A DNA stretch of 11,895 nt from an uncultured Oscillospiraceae bacterium (lineage in GTDB: Bacteria > Bacillota > Clostridia > Oscillospirales > Oscillospiraceae), in contig CANRHF010000049.1 of the NCBI GenBank assembly GCA_947630345.1, positions 1 through 11,895 on the forward strand. Direction: 5' to 3'. A program made the translations under genes and the position numbers. Under the pieces are notes generated by a model. The model worked only from the letters and a program-made list of their open reading frames with translations, did not search any database and was not told the DNA's origin. Shown piece after piece: positions 5,601 to 11,895 of this stretch (position 1 is the stretch's first letter; each line of letters opens with the position of its first letter).

Positions 5601-5607
5601 AAGGAGG
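5601..5607 (+). promoter_or_regulatory. Ribosome binding site that fixes the pyrH TTG start
   Basis: AAGGAGG, continuing as GGG, lies 10 bases before TTG 5618. This TTG is the only in-frame start codon close to the site, and translation from it gives the PERIYDRVLLKLSGEA N-terminus expected of UMP kinases. The open frame extends further upstream but there it overlaps the promoter. Confidence 0.8.
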
Positions 5608-5617
5608 GGGAATTGCT

Positions 5618-6337
5618 TTGCCTGAACGGATATACGACCGCGTTCTGCTCAAGCTCAGTGGGGAGGCCCTGGCGGGGGACGCCCACCGGGGGCTGGATTT
5701 TGAGATCATCGGCCGGGTGTGCCAGGCCATCAAGGACTGCGCCGCCCTGGGGGTGCAGATCGGGCTGGTCATCGGCGGCGGCAACTTCTGGCGGGGCGCC
5801 AAGGACGGGGCGGACAAAATGCAGCGCTCCCACGGCGACGCCATGGGGATGCTGGCGACCTTGATGAACGCCATCGCCGTGGCGGACGCCCTGGAAAAGC
5901 ACGGGGTAGAGGCCCGGGTCCTCTCAGCGTTGGAGATGCCCAAATTCTGCGAATACTTCACCCGGGACCTAGCGGACCGGTACTTAAAAGAGGGGAAGGT
6001 CGTGGTCTTCGCCTGCGGCACCGGCAACCCCTATTTCTCCACGGACACCGGCGCGGTGCTCCGGGGGGTGGAGATCGAGGCCGACGCCATTCTCATGGCG
6101 AAAAACGTGGACGGCATCTACTCCGCCGACCCCAATGTGGACCCTACTGCTGTCAAATTCGATACTCTGACCTATGACGAGGTTCTGGCCCGGCATTTGC
6201 GGGCTACAGACACCACCGCCATGACCTTGGCCATGGACAACCACATGACCCTGGTCTGCTTCGCACTGAAGGACCCGCAGAACATCCTACGGGTGGTATG
6301 CGGCGAAAAAATAGGAACCATCGTTAAGGAGGACTGA
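5618..6337 (+). CDS. pyrH: UMP kinase
   Basis: PyrH phosphorylates UMP to UDP with ATP in the cytoplasm, supplying UTP/CTP synthesis and UDP-sugars for the cell wall. The 239-residue product is the normal length for this amino-acid-kinase-fold enzyme. Visible signatures are RVLLKLSGEAL at the N-terminus, GLVIGGGNFWRG (phosphate-binding loop), HGDAMGMLATLMNAIA, FACGTGNPYFSTDTGA (UMP contact) and AKNVDGIYSADPN. It starts with TTG behind an AAGGAGG site, so the first residue is Met despite the codon. Only 3 bases separate it from frr, whose ribosome site lies inside the end of pyrH. It appears to be the first gene of the long plus-strand operon. In many bacteria pyrH follows rpsB-tsf; here divergent glnS lies upstream instead. 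Confidence 0.96.
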   Translation: MPERIYDRVLLKLSGEALAGDAHRGLDFEIIGRVCQAIKDCAALGVQIGLVIGGGNFWRGAKDGADKMQRSHGDAMGMLATLMNAIAVADALEKHGVEARVLSALEMPKFCEYFTRDLADRYLKEGKVVVFACGTGNPYFSTDTGAVLRGVEIEADAILMAKNVDGIYSADPNVDPTAVKFDTLTYDEVLARHLRATDTTAMTLAMDNHMTLVCFALKDPQNILRVVCGEKIGTIVKED

Positions 6338-6340
6338 AAA

Positions 6341-6895
6341 ATGAGCGTAGACTTCAAGGAATTTAACCGGAAAATGGACAAGACCCTCAGTGTGCTGGAT
6401 GATAATTTCGGCGCGGTGCGGGCGGGCCGGGCCAACGCCCGTGTTCTGGACCGGATCACGGTGGAATACTATGGTCAGGGGACGCCCCTGAACGGAGTCG
6501 CCACCATTTCCTCTCCGGATGCCCGGACGCTGGTGATCCAGCCATGGGACACCAAGCTGCTCAAGGATATCCAGAAGGCCATCCAGACCTCCGATCTGGG
6601 GATCAACCCCCAGAACGACGGGCGGGTGATCCGTCTGGTATTTCCCCAGCTCACCGAGGAGCGCCGCCGGGACCTGGCCAAGCAGGTCAAAAAGTACGCC
6701 GAGGAGGCCAAGGTGGCCCTGCGGAACATCCGCCGGGACGGCATGGACTATGTGAAGGCTTTGAAGAAAAAGTCCGAGATCACCGAGGACGAGCAGAAAA
6801 AGGCCGAAAAGGACCTTCAGGAGCTGCTGGACAAGTACATCAAAAAGGTGGACGACGCCCTGGCGGTGAAGGAAAAGGAACTGATGGCGATTTGA
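6341..6895 (+). CDS. frr: Ribosome recycling factor
   Basis: Frr works with EF-G to split the post-termination ribosome complex. The 184-residue product is the standard size. It opens with a long helix (KMDKTLSVLDDNFGAVRAGRA, the RAGRA motif), then the small beta domain (VEYYGQGTPLNGVATI, then LVIQPWDTKLL and AIQTSDLGINPQNDG). It closes with the two C-terminal helices of the three-helix bundle, including LTEERRRDLAKQVKKYAEEA and RNIRRDGMDYVK. AAGGAGG (6326-6332) lies 8 bases before the ATG and sits in the last codons of pyrH, indicating close translational linkage. A strong hairpin follows the gene before uppS. Confidence 0.97.
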   Translation: MSVDFKEFNRKMDKTLSVLDDNFGAVRAGRANARVLDRITVEYYGQGTPLNGVATISSPDARTLVIQPWDTKLLKDIQKAIQTSDLGINPQNDGRVIRLVFPQLTEERRRDLAKQVKKYAEEAKVALRNIRRDGMDYVKALKKKSEITEDEQKKAEKDLQELLDKYIKKVDDALAVKEKELMAI

Positions 6896-6897
6896 CC

Positions 6898-6942
6898 GGC
6901 AAATCCACCGGGGCCCTTTGGGGCCCCCGGTTGGGATTTGCC
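6898..6942 (+). other. Extended GC-rich hairpin between frr and uppS (attenuator or processing site)
   Basis: The outer arms GGCAAATCC (6898-6906) and GGATTTGCC (6934-6942) are perfectly complementary. Inside, CCGGGGCCC pairs with GGGCCCCCGG, with one bulged C and a TTTG loop. The element begins 2 bases after the frr stop and ends 23 bases before the uppS start. The following bases, ATTTCTG, are only a weak U-tract, so partial termination, RNA processing or protection of the pyrH-frr message are all possible. The uppS ribosome site lies outside the stem. Confidence 0.55.
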
Positions 6943-6965
6943 ATTTCTGAAATCAGGGAGAATTG

Positions 6966-7676
6966 ATGGGAGATTCTGTTTTACCGCCGCCCCGGCATAT
7001 TGCCATCATCATGGACGGCAACGGGCGGTGGGCAAAGTCGCGGGGCCTGCCCCGCACCGCCGGCCACGCCGCCGGCGCGGAGGCTTTTCGGCGGATCGCC
7101 AACTACTGCCGGAGCCTGGGCGTGGAATATTTGACCGTCTACGCCTTTTCCACGGAAAACTGGCGGCGCTCCGGGGAGGAGATCGCCGGGATCATGGGCC
7201 TGCTGGAAAAATACCTCCGGGAGGCCCTGGCGGATATGGATAAGAACCGGGTACGGTTCCGCTTTTTCGGAGATTTGAGCCGCCTGAGCGAAAAGCTCCG
7301 GGCGCTGTGCCGGGATGCGGAGAACCGCTCGGGAAACTATGACGTGCAGGTGAATTTCTGCCTGAACTACGGCGGGCGGGACGAGATCATTCGGGCGGCC
7401 CGGGCTTTTGCCCAAGCCGCGGCCCAGGGAGCGGCGGACCCGGAGGCGCTGACAGAGGAGGCCTTTTCGGAATACCTCTACTCCGCCGGCGTGCCGGATC
7501 CGGAGCTGATTATCCGCCCCTCGGGGGAGAAGCGGATCAGCAATTTCCTTTTGTGGCAGGCCGCCTACGCGGAATTTGTCTTTCAGGATATTTTATGGCC
7601 CGACTACCAGCCGGAAGATCTGGACGCGGCCATTGCGGAATACCACCGGCGGTCCCGCCGGTTTGGAGGCGTTTAA
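6966..7676 (+). CDS. uppS: Undecaprenyl diphosphate synthase (cis-prenyltransferase)
   Basis: UppS adds isopentenyl units to farnesyl diphosphate, making the C55 lipid carrier for peptidoglycan and other surface polymers. The 236-residue product has the family's blocks in order: HIAIIMDGNGRWA with catalytic Asp17, RTAGHAAGAEAFRRI, YLTVYAFSTENW at about residues 55-66, FCLNYGGRDEI, and the C-terminal IRPSGEKRISNFLLWQ with AYAEFVF. The block often reads RTSGE; Pro replaces Thr here. ATG 6966 is used because the AGGGAG ribosome site ends 5 bases upstream; the adjacent in-frame TTG 6963 is too close. The protein is soluble but works at the membrane. It lies upstream of the isoprenoid genes dxr and ispG in the same operon, and cdsA follows after 3 bases. 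Confidence 0.96.
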   Translation: MGDSVLPPPRHIAIIMDGNGRWAKSRGLPRTAGHAAGAEAFRRIANYCRSLGVEYLTVYAFSTENWRRSGEEIAGIMGLLEKYLREALADMDKNRVRFRFFGDLSRLSEKLRALCRDAENRSGNYDVQVNFCLNYGGRDEIIRAARAFAQAAAQGAADPEALTEEAFSEYLYSAGVPDPELIIRPSGEKRISNFLLWQAAYAEFVFQDILWPDYQPEDLDAAIAEYHRRSRRFGGV

Positions 7677-7679
7677 CGA

Positions 7680-8501
7680 ATGATGTCGACGAGAATTATT
7701 ACGGCGGCGGTGCTGCTGCCGCTGCTGCTTTTGACGGTTTTGGTCCTGCCCAAGATCTTTACCGCCATTTTATTTGGGGTCATGTCCGCCTTTGCCGCCT
7801 ATGAGCTGCTCTATTCCACGGAGCTGGTCCGGCAACCCCGGCTGGTGGCGTACAGCATGGCGGCGGCGTTTTTGGTCAACCTGTGGAGTTATTTCGGTTC
7901 CCCCGAGGCCTGGGGGATGCTGGGGGCCCTGGTCTTCACCACCCTGCTCTTTGGGGAGATGATGGCCTCCCATGTAAAGGTGCGCTTTGAGAAGGTGGCG
8001 CTGTGCCTGGCGGCGGGACTGCTGCTGCCGTTCCTGCTGTCCGGCCTGGTGCGGATCCACGCTGGGAAGTACGGGCGCTATCTGATCCTGATCCCCTTCG
8101 TCCTGGCCTTCCTGTCGGACACCGGGGCGTATTTTGCCGGTCGGGCCTTTGGGAGCCACAAGCTCTCTCCGGTGATCAGCCCCAACAAAACCATCGAGGG
8201 GGCCGTTGGCGGCGTGCTGACAGCCATGCTGGGCATGGTGATCTACACCCTCATTATGCAGGTGGGCTTCCAGTTTAAGGTCAATTACTTGTTTGCCTTG
8301 GTTTACGGCCTGTTGGGCTCTCTGGGCGCCATTCTGGGGGACCTCTGGTTCTCCGTGATCAAGCGCCAGACCGGCATCAAGGACTATGGCAATCTGATTC
8401 CCGGCCACGGCGGCATTCTGGACCGCTTTGACTCCATGATGATGGTGGGCCCCCTGACCGAGGCCCTTCTGCTGCTGCTTCCCGTAGTGGTGGGGGAATA
8501 A
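7680..8501 (+). CDS. cdsA: Phosphatidate cytidylyltransferase (CDP-diglyceride synthase)
   Basis: CdsA converts phosphatidic acid and CTP into CDP-diacylglycerol, the precursor of the anionic phospholipids. The 273-residue product is a polytopic membrane protein with about seven to eight hydrophobic segments, the first at residues 5-40. It bears FLSDTGAYFAGR (144-155) and the full family signature SVIKRQTGIKDYGNLIPGHG with GILDRFDS (225-252), including the KR, KD, HGG and DRFD elements. ATG 7680 has GGAGG 10 bases upstream; a second ATG follows immediately, so the start could be one codon later. Only 3 bases separate it from uppS and 1 base from dxr, indicating one transcript and coordinated lipid-carrier and phospholipid synthesis. 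Confidence 0.96.
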   Translation: MMSTRIITAAVLLPLLLLTVLVLPKIFTAILFGVMSAFAAYELLYSTELVRQPRLVAYSMAAAFLVNLWSYFGSPEAWGMLGALVFTTLLFGEMMASHVKVRFEKVALCLAAGLLLPFLLSGLVRIHAGKYGRYLILIPFVLAFLSDTGAYFAGRAFGSHKLSPVISPNKTIEGAVGGVLTAMLGMVIYTLIMQVGFQFKVNYLFALVYGLLGSLGAILGDLWFSVIKRQTGIKDYGNLIPGHGGILDRFDSMMMVGPLTEALLLLLPVVVGE

Positions 8502-8502
8502 A

Positions 8503-9645
8503 ATGGTCCGCAATCTTTGTATTCTGGGCTCCACCGGCTCCATCGGGCGGCAGAGCCTGGAGGTGGCCGCCCATCTGGGCATTCCCGTTTCCGTCCTGGC
8601 CGCCGGAACGAAGATCGATCTTCTGGCGGAGCAGTGCCGGACCTTTCGCCCCAAGCTGGCGGTGACCGCCACCCGGGAGGGGGCGGACGCTTTAAGGCAG
8701 GCCCTGTCCGGCCAGCCCATCCAAATCGCCTGGGGGGAGGCGGGGCTGCTGGAAGCCGCCGCCTTTCCGGGGACCGACTGCGTCATCACCGCCGTGGTGG
8801 GGATGCTGGGCCTAAAGCCTACCCTGGCGGCCATCGCCGCCAAAAAGCGCATTGGCCTTGCCAACAAAGAGACCCTGGTCTGCGCCGGAGAGCTGGTGAT
8901 GGCGGCGGCGGCCCGTCATGGGGCGGAGATTGTGCCTGTGGACTCGGAGCATTCCGCCATTTTTCAGTGTCTCATGGGCTGTGCCGACCGCCGGGAGGTG
9001 GAAAAGCTGCTGCTGACCTGCTCCGGCGGGCCCTTTTTCGGCAGGAGCCGCGGGGAGCTGGAGACCGTCACCAGCCGGGACGCCCTGCGCCATCCCAACT
9101 GGAGGATGGGTCCCAAGATTACCGTGGACTGCGCCACATTGATGAACAAGGGCCTGGAGGTCATCGAGGCCATGCGGCTCTACGGCCTGCCTCAGGAGCG
9201 GGTGGAGGTGCTGATCCACCGGCAAAGCATCGTCCATTCCCTGGTTTCGTTCCGGGATGGGGCGGTGCTGGCCCAGCTGGGGACGCCGGATATGCGGCTG
9301 CCCATCCAGCTGGCCATGACCTATCCCGAACGGGTGGAGAGCCTGGCCCCGCCGCTGGATCTGACGGCCTGCGGGCCCCTGACCTTTGAAAAGCCGGACC
9401 TGGAGACGTTTCCCTGCCTGGCCCTGGCCCTGGCCTGCGCTCGGGCGGGGGGGACCGCCTGCGCCGCCATGAACGGCGCCAACGAGGCGGCGGTGTCTCT
9501 GTATTTAAAGGATCAAATCGGGTTTTACGATATTTATCGCCGGGTTTCCCAGGCCGTGGAGGCGGTCCCCTACGTCCGACAGCCAGATCTGGATCAGATT
9601 TTGGAGGCGGACCGGCTTGCCCGGGCCCTTGCCGGGAAGCTCTGA
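8503..9645 (+). CDS. dxr: 1-deoxy-D-xylulose 5-phosphate reductoisomerase
   Basis: Dxr carries out the first committed step of the MEP pathway, rearranging and reducing DXP to MEP with NADPH and a divalent metal. The 380-residue product is the normal size. Visible elements are the NADPH-binding GSTGSIG (residues 9-15), GLANKETLV with NKE at 121-123, the metal ligands in VDSEHSAIFQ (Asp147, Glu149), the flexible loop around CSGGPF and HPNW (197-200), and MNKGLEVIEA with Asn215, Lys216 and Glu219. All catalytic positions that I can align are intact. It begins one base after the cdsA stop; its weak GGGGGA ribosome site lies in the end of cdsA. With ispG downstream it marks this organism as a MEP-pathway user. 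Confidence 0.97.
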   Translation: MVRNLCILGSTGSIGRQSLEVAAHLGIPVSVLAAGTKIDLLAEQCRTFRPKLAVTATREGADALRQALSGQPIQIAWGEAGLLEAAAFPGTDCVITAVVGMLGLKPTLAAIAAKKRIGLANKETLVCAGELVMAAAARHGAEIVPVDSEHSAIFQCLMGCADRREVEKLLLTCSGGPFFGRSRGELETVTSRDALRHPNWRMGPKITVDCATLMNKGLEVIEAMRLYGLPQERVEVLIHRQSIVHSLVSFRDGAVLAQLGTPDMRLPIQLAMTYPERVESLAPPLDLTACGPLTFEKPDLETFPCLALALACARAGGTACAAMNGANEAAVSLYLKDQIGFYDIYRRVSQAVEAVPYVRQPDLDQILEADRLARALAGKL

Positions 9646-9663
9646 CGGAAAGGAAGGAAAAAT

Positions 9664-10722
9664 TTGAGCATTCTCTTTGCCATCGTGCTGTTCAGTGTGC
9701 TGATCTTTGTCCACGAGCTGGGGCATTTTATCACCGCCAAACTCTCCGGGGTGCAGGTCAACGAATTTTCCCTTTTTATGGGCCCCGCCATCTATAAAAA
9801 GCAGGTAGGGGAGACCCTGTACGCCATCCGGTGCATCCCTATCGGCGGCTACTGCGCCATGGAGGGGGAGGATGAGGAATCGGAAAACCCCCGGTCCTTC
9901 CAGCGAGCCGCCTGGTGGAAGCGGCTGATCATCCTGGCCGCCGGGTCCTGCATGAACCTTCTGGCGGGGCTGGTGATCTTCGCCATCGTCTTCGCCCCGG
10001 CCCAGCAGTTTGTCACGCCTGTGGTCGCGCAGATGGAGGAAAACTGCTCCATGGCGGAGGGGGGACTCCAGGTGGGGGACCGGATCCTGGCGCTGGACAA
10101 TGAGCGGATCTACGTTCAGAACGATTTTTCCATGCTCCTGAAGCTGAAAAACGCGGAGGCCCACGACATGACCGTTCTCCGGGAGGGGCAGACGCTGGTT
10201 TTGAAGCAGGTGCCCACGGTGATGAAGGAGTACGCCAACGAGGACGGCACGGTTTCCCTGCGCTATGGGCTGAGCTTTTCCGTGGAGAAGGCCACTTTTG
10301 GCAGCCGGATGGCGTATGTTTGGAATACGGCGGTGGACACGGTGCGCATCGTCCGGCTGAGCCTTCAAATGCTTCTGACCGGTCAAGCGGGCCTGCAGGA
10401 TATGACCGGGCCGGTGGGCATTGTCCAGGAGATCAGCAATACGGCGGCGGCGTCTCCGGACGCCCTGTCCGCCTTCCTCAATATGCTCTACTTCGGCGGC
10501 TTTTTGGCGGTCAATCTGGCGGTGATGAATCTGCTGCCCATTCCCGCCCTGGACGGCGGGCGGATCGTCTGCCTGCTGCTGACCACGGCGGCGGAGACCA
10601 TCCTCCGGCGCAAGATCAACCCCAAGTACGAGGCCTATCTCCACGCCGGGGGCATGGTGCTGCTGCTCCTGCTCATGGCGGTTGTGACCTTTAAGGACCT
10701 ATTCACCATTTTCCGGGGGTGA
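9664..10722 (+). CDS. rseP: RIP-family intramembrane zinc metalloprotease (site-2 protease)
   Basis: This multi-pass protease cleaves transmembrane segments, classically of anti-sigma factors after a first outside cut, and remnants of signal peptides. The 352-residue protein has the zinc motif HELGH (17-21) in its first helix, a second hydrophobic region at about 88-112 and a PDZ domain at about 115-185 (GLQVGDRILALDNERI). The third metal-ligand motif is NLLPIPALDGGR (LDGG at 296-299), followed by a last helix near 330-343. Translation starts at TTG 9664, 6 bases after GGAAGG. Location between dxr and ispG is the conserved clostridial order. It could in principle act on the single-pass partner of the ECF sigma encoded at 1876-3242; that link is inference. 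Confidence 0.95.
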   Translation: MSILFAIVLFSVLIFVHELGHFITAKLSGVQVNEFSLFMGPAIYKKQVGETLYAIRCIPIGGYCAMEGEDEESENPRSFQRAAWWKRLIILAAGSCMNLLAGLVIFAIVFAPAQQFVTPVVAQMEENCSMAEGGLQVGDRILALDNERIYVQNDFSMLLKLKNAEAHDMTVLREGQTLVLKQVPTVMKEYANEDGTVSLRYGLSFSVEKATFGSRMAYVWNTAVDTVRIVRLSLQMLLTGQAGLQDMTGPVGIVQEISNTAAASPDALSAFLNMLYFGGFLAVNLAVMNLLPIPALDGGRIVCLLLTTAAETILRRKINPKYEAYLHAGGMVLLLLLMAVVTFKDLFTIFRG

Positions 10723-10726
10723 AGCG

Positions 10727-11764
10727 ATGACGAGATCCATCCAGGTGGGGGACGTGCGAATTGGCGGCGGCGCGCCGGTATCCATCCAGTCCATGCTGAA
10801 CAAACCCACCACTGATATTCCGGGCTGCCTGGAGCAGCTCGCCGCGCTGAAGGCCGCCGGGTGCCAGATCGCCCGGCTGGCGGTGCCCAACCGGGCGGCC
10901 GCCCGGGCCTTTGGGGAGATTTGCAGGGAAAGCCCCCTGCCGTTGGTGGCGGATATCCACTTTGACTATGAGCTGGCCATTCTGGCCGCCCAGGGCGGCG
11001 CGTCCAAGATCCGCATCAACCCGGGCAACATTGGCGGCGCGGACCGGGTGCGGGCGGTGGTGGCCGCCTGCCGAGACCGGGGCATTCCCATCCGTATCGG
11101 CGTCAACGGCGGCAGCCTGGACAAGGCGCTGCTGGAAAAATACGGCCATCCCACGGCGGAGGCCCTGGTGGAGAGCGCCTTTTCCCACATCGTTCTTTTA
11201 GAGCGGGAAGGGTTTTACGATATCTGCGTTTCCATGAAGTCCTCGGACGTTTCCACCATGGTCCGGGCCGCCCGGCTGTTCCGGCAGCGCAGCGACTATC
11301 CTCTCCACATTGGCGTGACGGAGACGGGACCCATAGAAATGGGCCGGATCAAGTCCGCCATGGGCATTGGGGCGCTGCTCTTAGACGGCATTGGCGATAC
11401 CGTTCGGGTCAGCCTCACCGGCGACCCGGTGGAGGAGGTCTATGCCGCCAAGGCAATTCTCAAGGCCGCCGGCGTGCGGAAGGAAGGGGTCAACATCATC
11501 TCCTGCCCCACCTGCGGCCGGACCCGGATCGATCTGATCGGCCTTACCAACCGGGTAGCGGAAGCCCTTCGGGACTGCGAAAAGCCCATCACCGTGGCGG
11601 TCATGGGCTGCGTGGTCAATGGGCCCGGGGAGGCCCGGGAGGCGGATATCGGCATCGCCGGTGGCGACGGCTGGGGGACATTGTTCCAGAAGGGCCGGGA
11701 GCCGGTAAAACTGCGCTACGAGGAGCTTCTGCCCGCCCTTTTGGCCCGGATCGACGCCCTTTGA
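10727..11764 (+). CDS. ispG: (E)-4-hydroxy-3-methylbut-2-enyl-diphosphate synthase (iron-sulfur)
   Basis: IspG (GcpE) reductively opens methylerythritol cyclodiphosphate to HMBPP, the next-to-last MEP step, using a [4Fe-4S] cluster. The 345-residue product has the TIM-barrel part first (VRIGGGAPVSIQSMLNKPTT, VADIHFDY, KIRINPGNIGG). The C-terminal cluster domain follows, with ISCPTCGRT (Cys260, Cys263) and VMGCVVNGPGEA (Cys295, catalytic-position Glu302). All three cluster cysteines are present, and the two-domain length is typical of bacteria. The ATG is 4 bases after the rseP stop, with GGGGGTGA as the ribosome site overlapping that stop. Together with dxr it supplies C5 units that UppS uses. 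Confidence 0.97.
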   Translation: MTRSIQVGDVRIGGGAPVSIQSMLNKPTTDIPGCLEQLAALKAAGCQIARLAVPNRAAARAFGEICRESPLPLVADIHFDYELAILAAQGGASKIRINPGNIGGADRVRAVVAACRDRGIPIRIGVNGGSLDKALLEKYGHPTAEALVESAFSHIVLLEREGFYDICVSMKSSDVSTMVRAARLFRQRSDYPLHIGVTETGPIEMGRIKSAMGIGALLLDGIGDTVRVSLTGDPVEEVYAAKAILKAAGVRKEGVNIISCPTCGRTRIDLIGLTNRVAEALRDCEKPITVAVMGCVVNGPGEAREADIGIAGGDGWGTLFQKGREPVKLRYEELLPALLARIDAL

Positions 11765-11783
11765 TCCTATTTTGGAGGCAACC

Positions 11784-11895
11784 ATGAACCAAAGCATCCC
11801 TTTTTTCAAGCTGTTTTCGGACTATCACCCAATAGACGCGATCGCGGCGGCGTTTTCCGATGCCCAGGTGCTACAGCTGGACATCGACGTGGTCC
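11784..11895 (+). CDS. polC: PolC-type DNA polymerase III alpha subunit, N-terminal fragment (truncated by window edge)
   Basis: Only 37 codons are visible: MNQSIPFFKLFSDYHPIDA and on to VLQLDIDVV. The start ATG has GGAGG (11774-11778) 5 bases upstream and follows ispG by 19 bases without a terminator. The short 'FFxLF..Y.P' opening followed by a 'V..LDID' strand resembles the N-terminal domain of PolC, the replicative polymerase of low-GC Gram-positives and Clostridia. Its position directly after uppS-cdsA-dxr-rseP-ispG is the conserved clostridial location of polC. No catalytic motif falls within the window, so the call depends partly on gene order. Confidence 0.75.
   Translation, partial: MNQSIPFFKLFSDYHPIDAIAAAFSDAQVLQLDIDVV

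Noticed and set aside
7770..8867. Open frame of about 365 codons on the minus strand opposite cdsA and dxr
   Set aside because: It spans two confidently identified genes in antisense; the translation is Gln/His/Arg-rich and compositionally typical of a shadow frame.
9505..10644. Open frame of about 379 codons on the minus strand opposite dxr end and rseP
   Set aside because: It is antisense to rseP with its intact HELGH and LDGG motifs; no ribosome site or recognisable domain.
1..11895. CRISPR arrays, insertion sequences, prophage or plasmid origin
   Set aside because: No spaced direct repeats, transposase, integrase or replication-initiator sequence was seen on either strand.

Overview
The window is a GC-rich (roughly 60% by eye) bacterial chromosome segment. 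Gene content and order point to a high-GC member of the Clostridia, most like the Oscillospiraceae/Ruminococcaceae gut anaerobes. The clues are a PolC-type polymerase start directly after ispG, a DUF4358 lipoprotein, a clostridial-style ECF sigma factor, a membrane-anchored GH3 enzyme and short RBS-led operons. The taxonomic call is inference; no rRNA is present. I see no phage genes, transposases, CRISPR arrays or insertion sequences.

Layout. (1) 2-1237, plus strand: 3' part of a family 3 glycoside hydrolase whose catalytic barrel sits at the C-terminal end and is followed by a membrane anchor. A strong bidirectional terminator follows, then a perfect hairpin without a U-tract. (2) 1344-3242, minus strand: a three-gene operon of ECF sigma factor, single-pass membrane anti-sigma-like protein (start and stop overlap as ATGA) and DUF4358 lipoprotein, with a plausible self-recognised promoter upstream. 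(3) 3360-3690: three hairpins, tRNA-Val(CAC) with an encoded CCA and a near-perfect promoter, and the glnS terminator. (4) 3691-5364, minus strand: glnS, glutaminyl-tRNA synthetase, with its own promoter. (5) 5365-5617: a divergent intergenic region carrying the glnS and pyrH promoters, A-tracts and a 15-bp palindrome. (6) 5618-11895, plus strand: pyrH-frr-uppS-cdsA-dxr-rseP-ispG-polC(partial), closely packed, with one conspicuous hairpin between frr and uppS.

How the genes work together. The right half is a conserved housekeeping block. PyrH makes UDP, feeding nucleotide and cell-wall precursor pools, and Frr recycles ribosomes. Dxr and IspG are two steps of the MEP isoprenoid pathway, whose C5 products are polymerised by UppS into the undecaprenyl lipid carrier. 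CdsA makes CDP-diacylglycerol for phospholipids, and RseP is an intramembrane protease. PolC replicates the chromosome. The left half is more accessory: a surface sugar hydrolase and a signalling triad that looks like an envelope-sensing circuit. That triad is the best candidate for something not well described, although each protein belongs to a recognisable family type. Overall this is a largely ordinary chromosomal region.
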